A DNA stretch of 20,833 nucleotides from Parvibaculum sp049303435 (lineage in GTDB: Bacteria > Pseudomonadota > Alphaproteobacteria > Parvibaculales > Parvibaculaceae), in NCBI GenBank assembly GCA_049303435.1, contig JBAQNC010000308.1, forward strand, positions 1 through 20,833, read 5' to 3'. The notes beneath the pieces are model-generated. The model worked only from the letters and a program-made list of their open reading frames with translations, was not told where the DNA came from and did no database searches. Below, piece by piece: positions 7,501-16,081 of the stretch (within the stretch, counting starts at the first letter, position 1; each line of letters begins with the position of its first letter). A program made the translations under genes and the position numbers.

Positions 7501-8391
7501 TCAGGGCGCAGGCACCATCGCGGGCTGCGCGCTTCCTGCACCGACAATTTCGACTTTTGCCGATTTGCGCAAGCCTTCCATGACTTCATTGCCCTCTTTA
7601 CGCACCAACATGCGCATGATGTCGTCATGAGCCTGATCAAATGTAGGCTTGGGCGCCTTGCGCGTCGCGATCAGCTTGATGACATGCCAGCCGAACTGCG
7701 TCTTGACCGGCGCCGAAATCTGACCCGGCTTCATCGAAAAAACCGCGTCGCCGAATTCCGGCACCATATCGTCCTTCTTGAACCAGCCCAGATCGCCGCC
7801 ATTGCCTGCGCTGGAATCCTTCGACGCCGCCTTGGCTTCATCCTCAAAGCTCTTGCCCGCCTTGATGTCGGCCTCGATCTTGTCGGCCTCTTCCTTGCTG
7901 CCGACCAGAATATGGGCCGCATGAGCCTCGGATTCCGGCTCCGCCTTGGCGATATTGGCGTCATAATAGGCTTTCACCTGCTTTTCGCCAACCTTGTCGC
8001 GCATCAACTGGACCCAATAGACGTCGCGAAGCACCTTTTCGTTGAAATAGGCCTCGCGACGTTTGACCATCGGATCGTCCTGCATCTTCTTGGACTTCGC
8101 GGCTTCAGCGACGATGCTGCGGTCGATCAGCATGCTCAGCAGATATTGAAACTTCTTTTCTTCCGGCAAACGGGCAAGCGCCTGACCCATTTCTTCATCA
8201 GCAAGCGCAATATCGGACAGTTTGATCGGCTTGCCATTAACGGTCGCAACCGTCTCATCGGCCCCGGCAGCAGCAGCCGCAGGCCCGCTCGTATCGGCCG
8301 CCAGGGCGACATAGTCGGCGCTGGCCACGAACCCCAGGGCGAGGACGCTGACGGCCAAAAGGCGACCGAGAAGAGGACGAGAAGAACGCAT
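7501..8391 (-). CDS. Peptidylprolyl isomerase, parvulin type, exported (SurA/PrsA-like)
   Basis: 296 residues from the ATG at 8391, preceded by CAGGAA at good spacing; the frame is open for 35 more codons upstream but these look non-coding. The N-terminus is a signal peptide: a basic MRSSRPLLGR, a hydrophobic core LLAVSVLALGFVA, and a likely cleavage after VALA (residue 31). A SurA-N-like helical region follows, then a parvulin domain at about residues 157-240 with AHAAHILV, GGDLGWF, MVPEFGDAVFSM and FGWHVIKL. It should assist folding of exported proteins in the periplasm. It is divergent from secA, the export motor, and upstream of argJ (33-base gap), an arrangement known in this class. Confidence 0.9.
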   Translation of the reverse strand: MRSSRPLLGRLLAVSVLALGFVASADYVALAADTSGPAAAAAGADETVATVNGKPIKLSDIALADEEMGQALARLPEEKKFQYLLSMLIDRSIVAEAAKSKKMQDDPMVKRREAYFNEKVLRDVYWVQLMRDKVGEKQVKAYYDANIAKAEPESEAHAAHILVGSKEEADKIEADIKAGKSFEDEAKAASKDSSAGNGGDLGWFKKDDMVPEFGDAVFSMKPGQISAPVKTQFGWHVIKLIATRKAPKPTFDQAHDDIMRMLVRKEGNEVMEGLRKSAKVEIVGAGSAQPAMVPAP

Positions 8392-8442
8392 TATGGAATT
8401 CCTGTGGCAAGGCAAATAAGGGCCATAAGTGGGTGAATTGAA

Positions 8443-8473
8443 CCGGCCCATCATGAGGCCTGATGGGGCCCGG
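8443..8473. repeat. Imperfect hairpin upstream of the parvulin gene
   Basis: CCGGCCCATCA (8443-8453) and TGATGGGGCCCGG (8461-8473) form a 7-bp stem around a 7-base loop, then a 2-base bulge and a further 4 bp. It lies about 50 bases before the parvulin start codon, so it would be in the mRNA leader if transcription begins upstream. It has no T-run and is not a typical terminator. Confidence 0.55.
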
Positions 8474-8637
8474 TGAAGCGTGCGACGCGCGCACATATTT
8501 ATTTATGATGACCGCTCGTCAGCCCCGGCACAAGTCACAGAACATTAACAAAACGAGAGACTTGGGTCTTTCCGGCCCTGAGCCCGAAAGCCGTCATACC
8601 CGCCGGGTTAACGGTCTTGGGTAAAGGCCCAGCTTCA

Positions 8638-8666
8638 TTGACAAGCCACGGCCCGCTGCTTACATG
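8638..8666 (+). promoter_or_regulatory. Possible sigma-70 promoter for secA
   Basis: A perfect -35 TTGACA at 8638-8643 is followed after 17 bases by TACATG at 8661-8666, which matches the -10 consensus at only three positions. If used, it would give secA a leader of roughly 170 bases. Support is weak. Confidence 0.3.
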
Positions 8667-8843
8667 TCAGCAGTCTTTTTTCCCGCTATGGCCCACCGGC
8701 CTGAGGGCTCTCCGGTCGTCCCTCTGACAACAAATCGGGGACGCGCGGCACATGTCACAATGGCAGGCTCGCCGGATCGCTTTCACGACAGTTTGCTGGT
8801 CGCAGCAAGATGTCGGGCGGATCGCATGAGGAAGTATATCTGA
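8664..8843 (+). other. 59-codon open frame in the secA leader whose stop overlaps the secA start
   Basis: An ATG at 8664 opens a 59-residue frame beginning MSAVFFPAMAHRPEG and ending RADRMRKYI. Its TGA (8841-8843) shares the A with the secA ATG in a TGATG junction. Internal ATGs at 8688 and 8760 are also in frame. Against it: no ribosome site before 8664, no signal-like hydrophobic segment as in SecM-type monitors, and an ordinary residue mix. secA has its own ribosome site inside this frame. It may be chance, but the position invites a check for translational control of secA. Confidence 0.2.
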
Positions 8844-11566
8844 TGGCAAGCTTCGGCGCTCTCGCCAAGCGGTTGTTCGGCAGCGCCAACGACCGCAAGC
8901 TCAAGTCTTATAAGGCACGGCTGGAAGCCATCAACGCGCTTGAACCGGAGATTTCGGCCCTTTCAGACGAAGAATTGAAAGGCAAGACCGCCGCATTCAG
9001 GGCCCGTCTGGCAGAAGGCGAAAGCCTCGACCACCTGCTGCCCGAAGCCTTTGCCACCGTCCGCGAAGCTGCCAAACGCACCCTCGGCCAACGCCATTAC
9101 GACACCCAGCTCATGGGCGGCATGGTGCTGCATGACGGCAAGATCGCCGAAATGAAGACCGGTGAAGGCAAGACGCTTGTCGCGACGCTGGCCTGCTATC
9201 TGAACGCCCTTCCCGGCAAGGGCGTCCATGTCGTCACCGTCAACGACTACCTCGCCAAGCGCGACGCTGAATGGATGGCCCAAGTCTATAACTTTCTCGG
9301 GCTCACCACCGGCGTCATCCTGCATGGGCTGGACGACAACGAACGCCGCGAAGCCTATGGCGCCGACATTACCTACGGCACCAACAACGAATACGGCTTC
9401 GACTTCCTGCGCGACAACATGAAGTATCAAGTGTCTTCAATGGCCCAGCGCGGCCATGCCTATGCCATCGTCGACGAAGTGGACTCGATCCTCGTCGATG
9501 AAGCGCGCACACCGCTGATCATTTCAGGACCGCTCGACGACAAGTCGGAACTCTATCTCGCCGTCGATGATGTCATTCCGCATATCGCCGAAGACGGCTA
9601 TGAGCTGGACGAAAAGCAACGCACGGTGAACCTCACCGAAGAAGGCAACGAAGCTATCGAGGAGATTCTGCGCGAACGGGGCATCCTGACCGAAGGCGCG
9701 CTCTACGACATCGAGAACATCACCATCGTTCACCATGTCCAGAATGCGCTGCGCGCTCACAAGCTCTTCCAGAAAGACAAGGACTACATCGTCAAGGGCG
9801 ACAAGCTCATGATCATCGATGAGTTCACGGGCCGCATGATGGAAGGCCGCCGCTATTCCGACGGCCTGCATCAGGCGCTGGAGGCCAAGGAACGCGTGAC
9901 GATCCAGCCGGAAAACCAGACACTTGCCTCGATCACCTTCCAGAATTATTTCCGCATGTACGACAAGCTGTCGGGCATGACGGGTACGGCGCTGACCGAA
10001 GCCGACGAATTCATGGACATCTATGGCCTGGAAGTTCTCGAAGTCCCGACCAATCGGCCCATCGCACGTATCGACGAAGACGACGAAGTCTATCGCTCGG
10101 CGCGCGAGAAATATGAAGCCATCGTGCTCGAACTCGAAGATTGCGCCAAACGAGGCCAGCCAGTGCTGGTCGGCACGGTATCGATTGAAAAATCGGAAAC
10201 CCTGTCGGAGTTCCTTAAGAAGAAGAAGGTCAAACACAATGTGCTGAATGCCCGTTATCACGAGCAGGAAGCCCATATCGTTGCACAGGCTGGCGTTCCC
10301 GGCGCCATCACTATCGCCACCAACATGGCCGGTCGCGGTACCGATATTCAGCTCGGCGGCAATCTGGAAATGCGCGTCGCCGACGAAACGGCAGGCATCG
10401 AAGACGAAGCCAAGCGCGACGCCAAGATCAAGGAGATCAAAGCCGACATCGAACGCCTCAAACAAAAGGCAATCGAAGCAGGCGGTCTCTACATCATTGG
10501 CACCGAGCGCCACGAAAGCCGCCGTATCGACAATCAGCTGCGCGGTCGTTCAGGCCGTCAGGGCGATCCGGGCCGCTCGAAATTCTTCCTTTCGCTCGAC
10601 GACGACCTGATGCGCATTTTCGGCGCCAATAACATGGATGGCATGTTGCAGAAGCTTGGCCTGAAAGAAGGCGAAGCGATCATCCATCCCTGGATCAACC
10701 GGGCTCTGGAAAAGGCCCAGGAAAAGGTCGAAGCGCGTAACTTCGACATGCGCAAGAACGTCCTCAAATACGATGACGTGATGAACGACCAGCGCCGCGT
10801 CATCTTCGAGCAGCGTCTCGATCTGATGAATGCCGACGATGTCGCCGAAACTGTCGCCGACATGCGCCATCAGGTGATCGACGGGTTGGTCGCACAGCAT
10901 ATCCCCGAAAAAGCCTATGCCGAACAATGGGACGCGGGCGGCTTGCACGATGAAGTCAAGGACGTGCTGGGCCTTGACCTGCCTGTCGTTGATTGGGCTG
11001 CCGAAGAAGGCATTGCGGATCAGGAAATTCGCGAACGCCTCTATAAGGAAGCAGATCACGCCATGGCCTCCAAGGTCGCGCAATCAGGTCCCGACCTGAT
11101 GCGTCAGGTCGAAAAGGCGATCCTGTTGCAGACGCTCGACCAGTTCTGGCGCGAACATCTGATGATGCTCGACTATCTGCGTCAGGCTGTTGGCCTGCGC
11201 GGCTATGCGCAACGCGACCCGCTGAACGAATACAAGCAGGAAGCCTTCGAACTGTTTGAAAGTCTCCTCAACCGTTTGCGCGAAGCCGTGACGCGCCAAC
11301 TGATGAATGCGCAATTCGTTACCGAAGCGCCAAAGCTTGAAGAAACGCCTCTGCCGGAAATGCACGCCCATCACATGGACCTGACGACGGGCGAGGATGA
11401 GATGAACGATCGCGATGCGAACGCGTCTACAAGGCCCGCCCGCAACGACCCCGGCGTCGCCGTCGATCCGAACGACCCCTCGACATGGGGCAAGGTTTCG
11501 CGCAATGCCGCCTGCCCGTGTGGATCGGGCAAGAAGTTCAAGCATTGCCACGGAGCAATCGCCTGA
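8843..11566 (+). CDS. secA: Preprotein translocase ATPase SecA
   Basis: 907 residues from the ATG at 8843, preceded by GAGGAAG at 8 bases; an ATG 11 codons upstream (8810) lacks such a site. The N-terminus MASFGALAKRLFGSANDRKL is typical of alphaproteobacterial SecA. Walker A is MKTGEGKT (residues 104-111), the DEAD-type box is DEVD at 211-214, and the second motor domain contains TNMAGRGTDI and QLRGRSGRQGDPG. The C-terminus ends with the zinc-binding, SecB-contacting CPCGSGKKFKHCHG (C891, C893, C902). SecA drives post-translational export of unfolded proteins through SecYEG. It is a single gene, divergent from the parvulin gene and closed by a strong terminator. Confidence 0.99.
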   Translation: MASFGALAKRLFGSANDRKLKSYKARLEAINALEPEISALSDEELKGKTAAFRARLAEGESLDHLLPEAFATVREAAKRTLGQRHYDTQLMGGMVLHDGKIAEMKTGEGKTLVATLACYLNALPGKGVHVVTVNDYLAKRDAEWMAQVYNFLGLTTGVILHGLDDNERREAYGADITYGTNNEYGFDFLRDNMKYQVSSMAQRGHAYAIVDEVDSILVDEARTPLIISGPLDDKSELYLAVDDVIPHIAEDGYELDEKQRTVNLTEEGNEAIEEILRERGILTEGALYDIENITIVHHVQNALRAHKLFQKDKDYIVKGDKLMIIDEFTGRMMEGRRYSDGLHQALEAKERVTIQPENQTLASITFQNYFRMYDKLSGMTGTALTEADEFMDIYGLEVLEVPTNRPIARIDEDDEVYRSAREKYEAIVLELEDCAKRGQPVLVGTVSIEKSETLSEFLKKKKVKHNVLNARYHEQEAHIVAQAGVPGAITIATNMAGRGTDIQLGGNLEMRVADETAGIEDEAKRDAKIKEIKADIERLKQKAIEAGGLYIIGTERHESRRIDNQLRGRSGRQGDPGRSKFFLSLDDDLMRIFGANNMDGMLQKLGLKEGEAIIHPWINRALEKAQEKVEARNFDMRKNVLKYDDVMNDQRRVIFEQRLDLMNADDVAETVADMRHQVIDGLVAQHIPEKAYAEQWDAGGLHDEVKDVLGLDLPVVDWAAEEGIADQEIRERLYKEADHAMASKVAQSGPDLMRQVEKAILLQTLDQFWREHLMMLDYLRQAVGLRGYAQRDPLNEYKQEAFELFESLLNRLREAVTRQLMNAQFVTEAPKLEETPLPEMHAHHMDLTTGEDEMNDRDANASTRPARNDPGVAVDPNDPSTWGKVSRNAACPCGSGKKFKHCHGAIA

Positions 11567-11587
11567 GGTTTTCACCCATGACGAATA

Positions 11588-11623
11588 AAAACGCCCGCCT
11601 CTGAAACCAGAAGCGGGCGTTTT
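11588..11623. terminator. Bidirectional rho-independent terminator between secA and the MFS gene
   Basis: AAAACGCCCGC at 11588-11598 pairs with GCGGGCGTTTT at 11613-11623. One mismatch is followed by four more inner pairs around an AAAC loop. A T-run follows the GC stem on the plus strand and an A-run precedes it, so it can stop transcripts from both the secA side and the convergent transporter gene. It lies 21 bases after the secA stop. Confidence 0.93.
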
Positions 11624-11643
11624 GCTGTTCAGACAATAGGGCC

Positions 11644-12990
11644 TCAAGCGTCGCCACCCACAAGCTTGGCGAGGTCCGCCTGATAGGTCTGACCAGCCCA
11701 GTAATAATGAACGGCCGCCCAGACGCCGATGAAGCTCGTGCCGAACAGCGCCCAGCGCAAGCTTTCGGCGCCATATGTCGGTTCGAGCAGATCCGAGACA
11801 AGACCAACCGTCAACGGCCCGAAGCCCAATGCGACGAAATTCAGCACAAAGAGCATGACGGCGGAAGCCAGCGCCCGCATGTGAATGGGCGTGAGGCTCT
11901 GGATCATTGCAAAGCTCGGGCCCAGATAGAACGCCCCCAGCACGGAGGAGATGACATAGACCGGGATCATGATCGTGAGGTCCGATGACATATAGAAGAT
12001 GATGAAGAGTGGCATGCCGACAAGCTTTGCCAACGCCACGACCCAGGCGTTCCAGCGCATGTCCTTGCGCGAAAAACGATCAGCCAGATAGCCGCCAAGG
12101 ATCGACCCGAAGCCACCGACAAAACCCGCCGTCAAACCGAAGATCAAACCGATCTTCGTCATGTCGAGATGAAGGCTGCGCGCGAAGAAGGACGGCCCGA
12201 AAATAAGTCCGCCATAGCCGACAAATGAAACAAGCGTCAGACCAATGATGATGTGACGCGCGGATCGCGTATGCCACAGATGAACGAACACTTCCCACAA
12301 GGCGACAAAATAGGCGGTGATCCGCGCTGCATTCGATACATCCGGATTACCACTCCTGCCCGCCAGACCATCGACGCCGCCACGCACCGGCTCTGCAATC
12401 GTGAAACGCACCAGAGCGGCGATGACGAGACCGGGCAAACCGACCACAAAGAATGTTGCGCGCCAGCCGAAGTTTTGGACGACATAGCCGCCAAGCACGA
12501 GACCGATCATCGCGCCGGCATAGACGCCGACCGTATAGACCGACATGGCGGTGGAGCGCTGCTCCTTGGGGTAGAGATCGGAAATCATGGAATGGGAGGG
12601 CGGGCTCGAACCTGCTTCGCCGATACCGACGCCGATACGCGCGAGCAAGAGATGCGAGAAGCTGCCCGCGAGCCCGCAAGCCGCCGTCATGCCGCTCCAC
12701 ACGGTGACGGCGAGCGCAATGATGTTGCGGCGATTGCCGCGATCCGCCCACATGGCGATCGGCACACCGAGCGTGGCGTAAAAGAGTGCAAAAACAAGTC
12801 CGCCCATCAACCCGAGCAAAGTGTCGCTGACATCGAATGCCGCCTTGATCGAGGGCATCAGGATGTTGACGATGCCACGATCGACATGGCTCGACGTATA
12901 GGCCAGCGTCAGGATGATCAGGGCGTAATGTTTCGAAAATCCGGTCGCCTTCGCAGGCGCAGGCGCCACCCCGACTGAAGGTTCAGCCAT
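11644..12990 (-). CDS. MFS transporter, Spinster-like family
   Basis: 448 residues, with a GGGGAG ribosome site 7 bases before the ATG. After a Pro/Ala-rich N-terminal tail there are about 12 hydrophobic segments in two halves. The first helix contains VDRGIVNILMPSIK, and the loop between helices 2 and 3 has the MFS motif A core ADRGNRR (residues 82-88). ARIGVGIGEAGSSPPSHSMISDLYP is the Spns-type stretch, and the matching second-half motif is YLADRFSRKD. These transporters move small lipophilic or organic molecules across the inner membrane; the cargo is unknown. It is divergent from the two epoxide hydrolase genes across 168 bases, which hints at import or export of an epoxide-related compound, but that link is inference only. 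Confidence 0.9.
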   Translation of the reverse strand: MAEPSVGVAPAPAKATGFSKHYALIILTLAYTSSHVDRGIVNILMPSIKAAFDVSDTLLGLMGGLVFALFYATLGVPIAMWADRGNRRNIIALAVTVWSGMTAACGLAGSFSHLLLARIGVGIGEAGSSPPSHSMISDLYPKEQRSTAMSVYTVGVYAGAMIGLVLGGYVVQNFGWRATFFVVGLPGLVIAALVRFTIAEPVRGGVDGLAGRSGNPDVSNAARITAYFVALWEVFVHLWHTRSARHIIIGLTLVSFVGYGGLIFGPSFFARSLHLDMTKIGLIFGLTAGFVGGFGSILGGYLADRFSRKDMRWNAWVVALAKLVGMPLFIIFYMSSDLTIMIPVYVISSVLGAFYLGPSFAMIQSLTPIHMRALASAVMLFVLNFVALGFGPLTVGLVSDLLEPTYGAESLRWALFGTSFIGVWAAVHYYWAGQTYQADLAKLVGGDA

Positions 12991-13094
12991 ATTTATCTCC
13001 CCATGGACTCGTTCTAATTCTTTTTTTCCACCTTAGAGAGAGGCGGGCGCTGCGGCAATGGTTGCCTGACGGAGCGGAACTTCCACCGAGCCCA

Positions 13095-13122
13095 TTGCAG
13101 CGCGAAGGCTGGCTGGCATAAT
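13095..13122 (+). promoter_or_regulatory. Possible promoter for the epoxide hydrolase pair
   Basis: CATAAT at 13117-13122 matches the -10 consensus at five of six bases. Sixteen bases upstream is TTGCAG, a poor -35 with only TTG matching. The position, about 36 bases before the first start codon, is reasonable. Low confidence. Confidence 0.3.
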
Positions 13123-13158
13123 GCCCGGCAAGAAGAACACGTCACTCAGAGGACACCC

Positions 13159-14355
13159 ATGTCAGCCCCCACGCCATTCAAGATCGACATTCCACAAGCA
13201 ACGCTCGACCTCATTACGCGCAAGGTCGCGACCTACGAATGGCATGAAATGCCGGAGATTGCGGAAGGTGGAAATCGCTGGGCCTATGGCACCGACATGA
13301 CCTATATCCGTGAATTTTGCGACTACTGGCTCTCAAGCTACGACTGGCGCAAATGGGAAGCGCATCTGAACAGCGTGCCGCAGTTCAAGACCACCATCGA
13401 CGGGCAGGAAATCCATTTTATTCATGTGAAAGGATCGGGCAGCGCGCCTGAAACGCTGCTCCTTACGCATGGCTGGCCGGGCTCTGTTTTCGAATTCTAC
13501 GACGTCATCGAACCTCTGGCGCATCCCGAGAAATTCGGCGGCAATGCAGAAGATGGCGTGACGCTCGTAATCCCCTCGCTGCCGGGCTACGGCTTTTCCG
13601 GCAAACCCAAGACGCCGATCGGTCCGAAAGGCACGGCAGCGCTCTGGGACAAGCTTATGCGCGAAGTGCTCGGCTACAAGACCTATATCGCACAAGGCGG
13701 CGACTGGGGCTCGGTCGTCACAGGCCATCTCGGCTATCAGCATGGCACGGACAAGAACGGCGGCTGCAAGGCCATCCATATCAACATGAACGGATTGCGC
13801 GCCGCCGTCTTGCCGGAAACGGAAGAAGAAGTGGCATGGGCCAATGCAGCAGGCGCCGCGCTCGCGATGGACGGCGCCTATCTCCAGATCCAGATGACGA
13901 AGCCGCAGACGCTTTCCTATGCCATGATGGACAGCCCCGTCGGCGCAGCTGCCTGGATCGTCGAGAAATTCCACTCGTGGTCGGACCGCCGAAATGGCGA
14001 TATCCCCGGCCATCTGGAAAACGCCTTTTCCAAGGACGCCATGCTCACCGACATCATGATCTATCTCGTGACCCGCACCTTCAACACAGCGACATGGTTC
14101 TATCGCGGCTACATGGAAGAAGGTGGCGCCAGCATGGCGCCGGGCACGAAGGTGGAAGTACCGACGGGCATCGCCAAGTTTCCACAGGAAGCACAGGCCT
14201 ATTGCATCGGCCCGCGCAGCTACATGGAAAAGGGCTACAACATCGTGCATTGGTCGGAGCCCGAACGCGGCGGCCATTTTGCCGCCTGGGAAACCGGCAA
14301 GCTCTTTGCCGACGATGTGATGAGCTTCGTGAAGAAAGTGAAGGCCAGCAAATGA
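13159..14355 (+). CDS. Epoxide hydrolase, EHN-domain (microsomal type), first of a pair
   Basis: 398 residues; AGAGGA precedes the ATG. The N-terminal region with FKIDIPQATLDLITRKV and YDWRKWEAHLNSVPQFKTTIDG is the EHN domain (Pfam PF06441) that wraps the lid of microsomal-type epoxide hydrolases. The alpha/beta core follows, with the oxyanion HGWP motif at residues 104-107, nucleophile Asp182 in GGDWGS and the catalytic His373 in GGHFAAWE. These enzymes open epoxides to diols through an ester intermediate. The substrate cannot be told. Its TGA overlaps the ATG of the second epoxide hydrolase, so the two are translated together. No signal peptide or N-terminal membrane anchor is visible, so it should be soluble. 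Confidence 0.92.
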   Translation: MSAPTPFKIDIPQATLDLITRKVATYEWHEMPEIAEGGNRWAYGTDMTYIREFCDYWLSSYDWRKWEAHLNSVPQFKTTIDGQEIHFIHVKGSGSAPETLLLTHGWPGSVFEFYDVIEPLAHPEKFGGNAEDGVTLVIPSLPGYGFSGKPKTPIGPKGTAALWDKLMREVLGYKTYIAQGGDWGSVVTGHLGYQHGTDKNGGCKAIHINMNGLRAAVLPETEEEVAWANAAGAALAMDGAYLQIQMTKPQTLSYAMMDSPVGAAAWIVEKFHSWSDRRNGDIPGHLENAFSKDAMLTDIMIYLVTRTFNTATWFYRGYMEEGGASMAPGTKVEVPTGIAKFPQEAQAYCIGPRSYMEKGYNIVHWSEPERGGHFAAWETGKLFADDVMSFVKKVKASK

Positions 14356-15551
14356 CCCATCGCATCGTTCCCGCCGACCCTTTTACGATCCGCGTTTCCG
14401 ACGCAGAGATTGAAGACCTGAAGCGCCGGCTGCAACGCACCCGCTTTCCCAATGAACCGCAAGGCAACGAGCTTTGGGAATACGGCACCAGCCTTCCTTA
14501 CATGGAACAACTCGTCGAAACATGGCGGGATGATTTCAATTGGCGCAAGGCGGAAGCCAACCTCAACCGCTTCCCCCAATATCGCGCAACGCTGACGGAT
14601 GATGACGGCGAAGATCACGAAATCCATTTCATCTATGAAAAGGGATCGGGCCGCGATGCCGTGCCGCTCATCCTCACACATGGCTGGCCGTCCACTTTCC
14701 GTGAATTCCTTGACGTCGTCGAACCCCTCGCACATCCCGAACGCTTTGGCCGCTCGGGCCCCGCCTTCGACGTCATCGTGCCTTCGCTGATCGGCTACGG
14801 GTTTTCATCTATTCCGCGCATCCCCATCGGTCCCGCAGCGATTGCCGATCTCTGGCACAGGCTGATGACCGAGGTACTGGGCTATGACACCTATGCCGCG
14901 CAGGCGGGCGACTGGGGCAGCTTCGTCACTTCGCGCCTCGCGCTCCAGCATGCCAAAAGCCTTCGCGCCATTCACCTCACCATGCTGCCGCTGCGGCCCT
15001 TCCTCAAACATGAAAGCCAGCCGCCGGTGAGCGAGGAAGAAGGCGCATGGATCAAGAAAATGGGACAATGGTGGAAACAGGAAGAAGGCTACCGCTCGAT
15101 CCAGTCGACAAAGCCGATGGCGCTTGCCTTCGCCCTGATGGACAGCCCGGCAGGACTCTCAGGGTGGCTGGCAGATAAATATTATCGCCTCGGCGACACC
15201 GACAAGACGACGACGATGGACGGGATGATCGCACGCTTTCCTTTCGAGACGATCCTGACCCAACTTTCGATCTACTGGTTCACCGGCACGATCAATTCCG
15301 CCAATACGCTCTACAAGGCAGGACCGGCGGAAGGCTCCGCATTGTTGAAAGCAGGTGAAAAAGTGACGGTGCCGACAGCCTATTCGGAATATCCGATGGA
15401 CACGCTACCACTCACGCCCCGCTCATGGGCAGAGCGCAGCTACAACATCCAGCGCTGGCGTGTGATGGACAAGGGCGGCCACTTTGCGGCGATGGAAGAG
15501 CCGGAACTCTTTGCCGATGATGTCCGCGACGCCTTTGCCGAAATGCTCTAG
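14352..15551 (+). CDS. Epoxide hydrolase, EHN-domain (microsomal type), second of a pair
   Basis: 399 residues from the ATG at 14352, inside an ATGA overlap with the first gene. The frame is open for about 500 bases upstream but that part is out of frame with the first hydrolase and not coding. It has the same layout: EHN region with FTIRVSDAEIEDLKRRL and FNWRKAEANLNRFPQYRATL, HGWP at 110-113, nucleophile Asp187 in AGDWGS, and His377 in GGHFAAME. Motif spacing is within one residue of the first copy, but much of the lid sequence differs, so the two probably act on different epoxides or stereoisomers. Its TAG shares the palindrome CTAG with the stop of the convergent PAS gene. Confidence 0.92.
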   Translation: MTHRIVPADPFTIRVSDAEIEDLKRRLQRTRFPNEPQGNELWEYGTSLPYMEQLVETWRDDFNWRKAEANLNRFPQYRATLTDDDGEDHEIHFIYEKGSGRDAVPLILTHGWPSTFREFLDVVEPLAHPERFGRSGPAFDVIVPSLIGYGFSSIPRIPIGPAAIADLWHRLMTEVLGYDTYAAQAGDWGSFVTSRLALQHAKSLRAIHLTMLPLRPFLKHESQPPVSEEEGAWIKKMGQWWKQEEGYRSIQSTKPMALAFALMDSPAGLSGWLADKYYRLGDTDKTTTMDGMIARFPFETILTQLSIYWFTGTINSANTLYKAGPAEGSALLKAGEKVTVPTAYSEYPMDTLPLTPRSWAERSYNIQRWRVMDKGGHFAAMEEPELFADDVRDAFAEML

Positions 15552-16081
15552 ACCACATCCGGGACGCCCGCGCCAATATCGATCCAGATAATATCGTCAA
15601 GCCCTTGCACTTCCCGCTCGCCCGGATTGAAGCCAATGGATTGGGTATTGGCAAAACAGGACACCAGCAGGGGATGCCCTGACCTCGCATGGCTCATCGG
15701 CAAGGCCAGCACTTCAACGGAACTCAGTATACCGCTTTTTTCTCGTGTCCGCAGCGTCGAACGCCGTCCACAGGGGTGGTCGATCTGAGTGTTGAGAATA
15801 TCGAGATATTGGGCGCGGACTTCGGGCTCGAAGGAATCAAGATAATTCTGACCCGTGGGATCATATCCCATGCGTTGCACAAGATCGGTGCCGATCAGAC
15901 GCATTTCGACCCGATCAGGCGACACAACTTCAAGAATTGAAACAAACGGCATGAGCCGATGAATGGCAAGCGGATCGAAATCCTTCCGATCCGGGACAAA
16001 ATTCTCCTTGGGCAGACTGTCCCAATAGCCAAAGAATTGCCGTGCGCCCGCCGTGTGCAGAACTTCGCCCAAAACCTGCAT
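15548..16081 (-). CDS. PAS_5 (PF07310)-type protein
   Basis: 177 residues, ATG start. The sequence GARQFFGYWDSLPKENFVPDRKDFDPLAIHRLMPFVSILEVV followed by MRLIGTDLVQRMGYDPTGQNYLD matches the PAS_5 family, common in alphaproteobacteria and usually encoded as stand-alone proteins. Family function is unknown; a sensory or ligand-binding role is suggested by the PAS-like fold. No output domain, signal peptide or membrane segment is visible. It is convergent with the second epoxide hydrolase, overlapping it by four bases at the stops, and 111 bases downstream of accA. Confidence 0.82.
   Translation of the reverse strand: MQVLGEVLHTAGARQFFGYWDSLPKENFVPDRKDFDPLAIHRLMPFVSILEVVSPDRVEMRLIGTDLVQRMGYDPTGQNYLDSFEPEVRAQYLDILNTQIDHPCGRRSTLRTREKSGILSSVEVLALPMSHARSGHPLLVSCFANTQSIGFNPGEREVQGLDDIIWIDIGAGVPDVV

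Larger units (their letters stand above)
8392..8842. promoter_or_regulatory. Divergent control region between the parvulin gene and secA
   Basis: 451 bases without a firmly supported gene. It must contain promoters for both directions. Seen in it: a hairpin at 8443-8473 in the probable leader of the parvulin transcript; a TTGACA at 8638-8643 with a weak TACATG 17 bases later pointing toward secA; an open frame at 8664-8843 that ends on the secA start codon; and the secA ribosome site GAGGAAG at 8828-8834, 8 bases before its ATG. The AT-rich patch around 8496-8508 could carry a -10 for the parvulin gene. Confidence 0.5.

Noticed and set aside
6589..8436. 615-codon open frame on the plus strand across argJ and the parvulin gene
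   Set aside because: It is fully antisense to two well-supported genes, and its translation is rich in Arg, Gly and His without recognisable domains. Long antisense frames are common at this base composition.
8753..8779. Second TGTCACA (8753-8759) upstream of secA as a possible ECF41 promoter
   Set aside because: At 16 bases downstream the sequence is ATCG, not CGTC, so the -10 half is missing. It is probably chance.
9524..10513. 329-codon minus-strand frame inside secA
   Set aside because: Antisense shadow of secA, with no family resemblance and no ribosome site.
12253..12978. 241-codon plus-strand frame opposite the MFS gene
   Set aside because: Antisense to a clear 12-helix transporter; its translation is an Arg/His/Asp-rich shadow.
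13836..14351. Upstream open extension of the second epoxide hydrolase
   Set aside because: Overlaps the first hydrolase in another frame with a shadow-like composition. The ATG at 14352 gives a normal family N-terminus and an ATGA junction.
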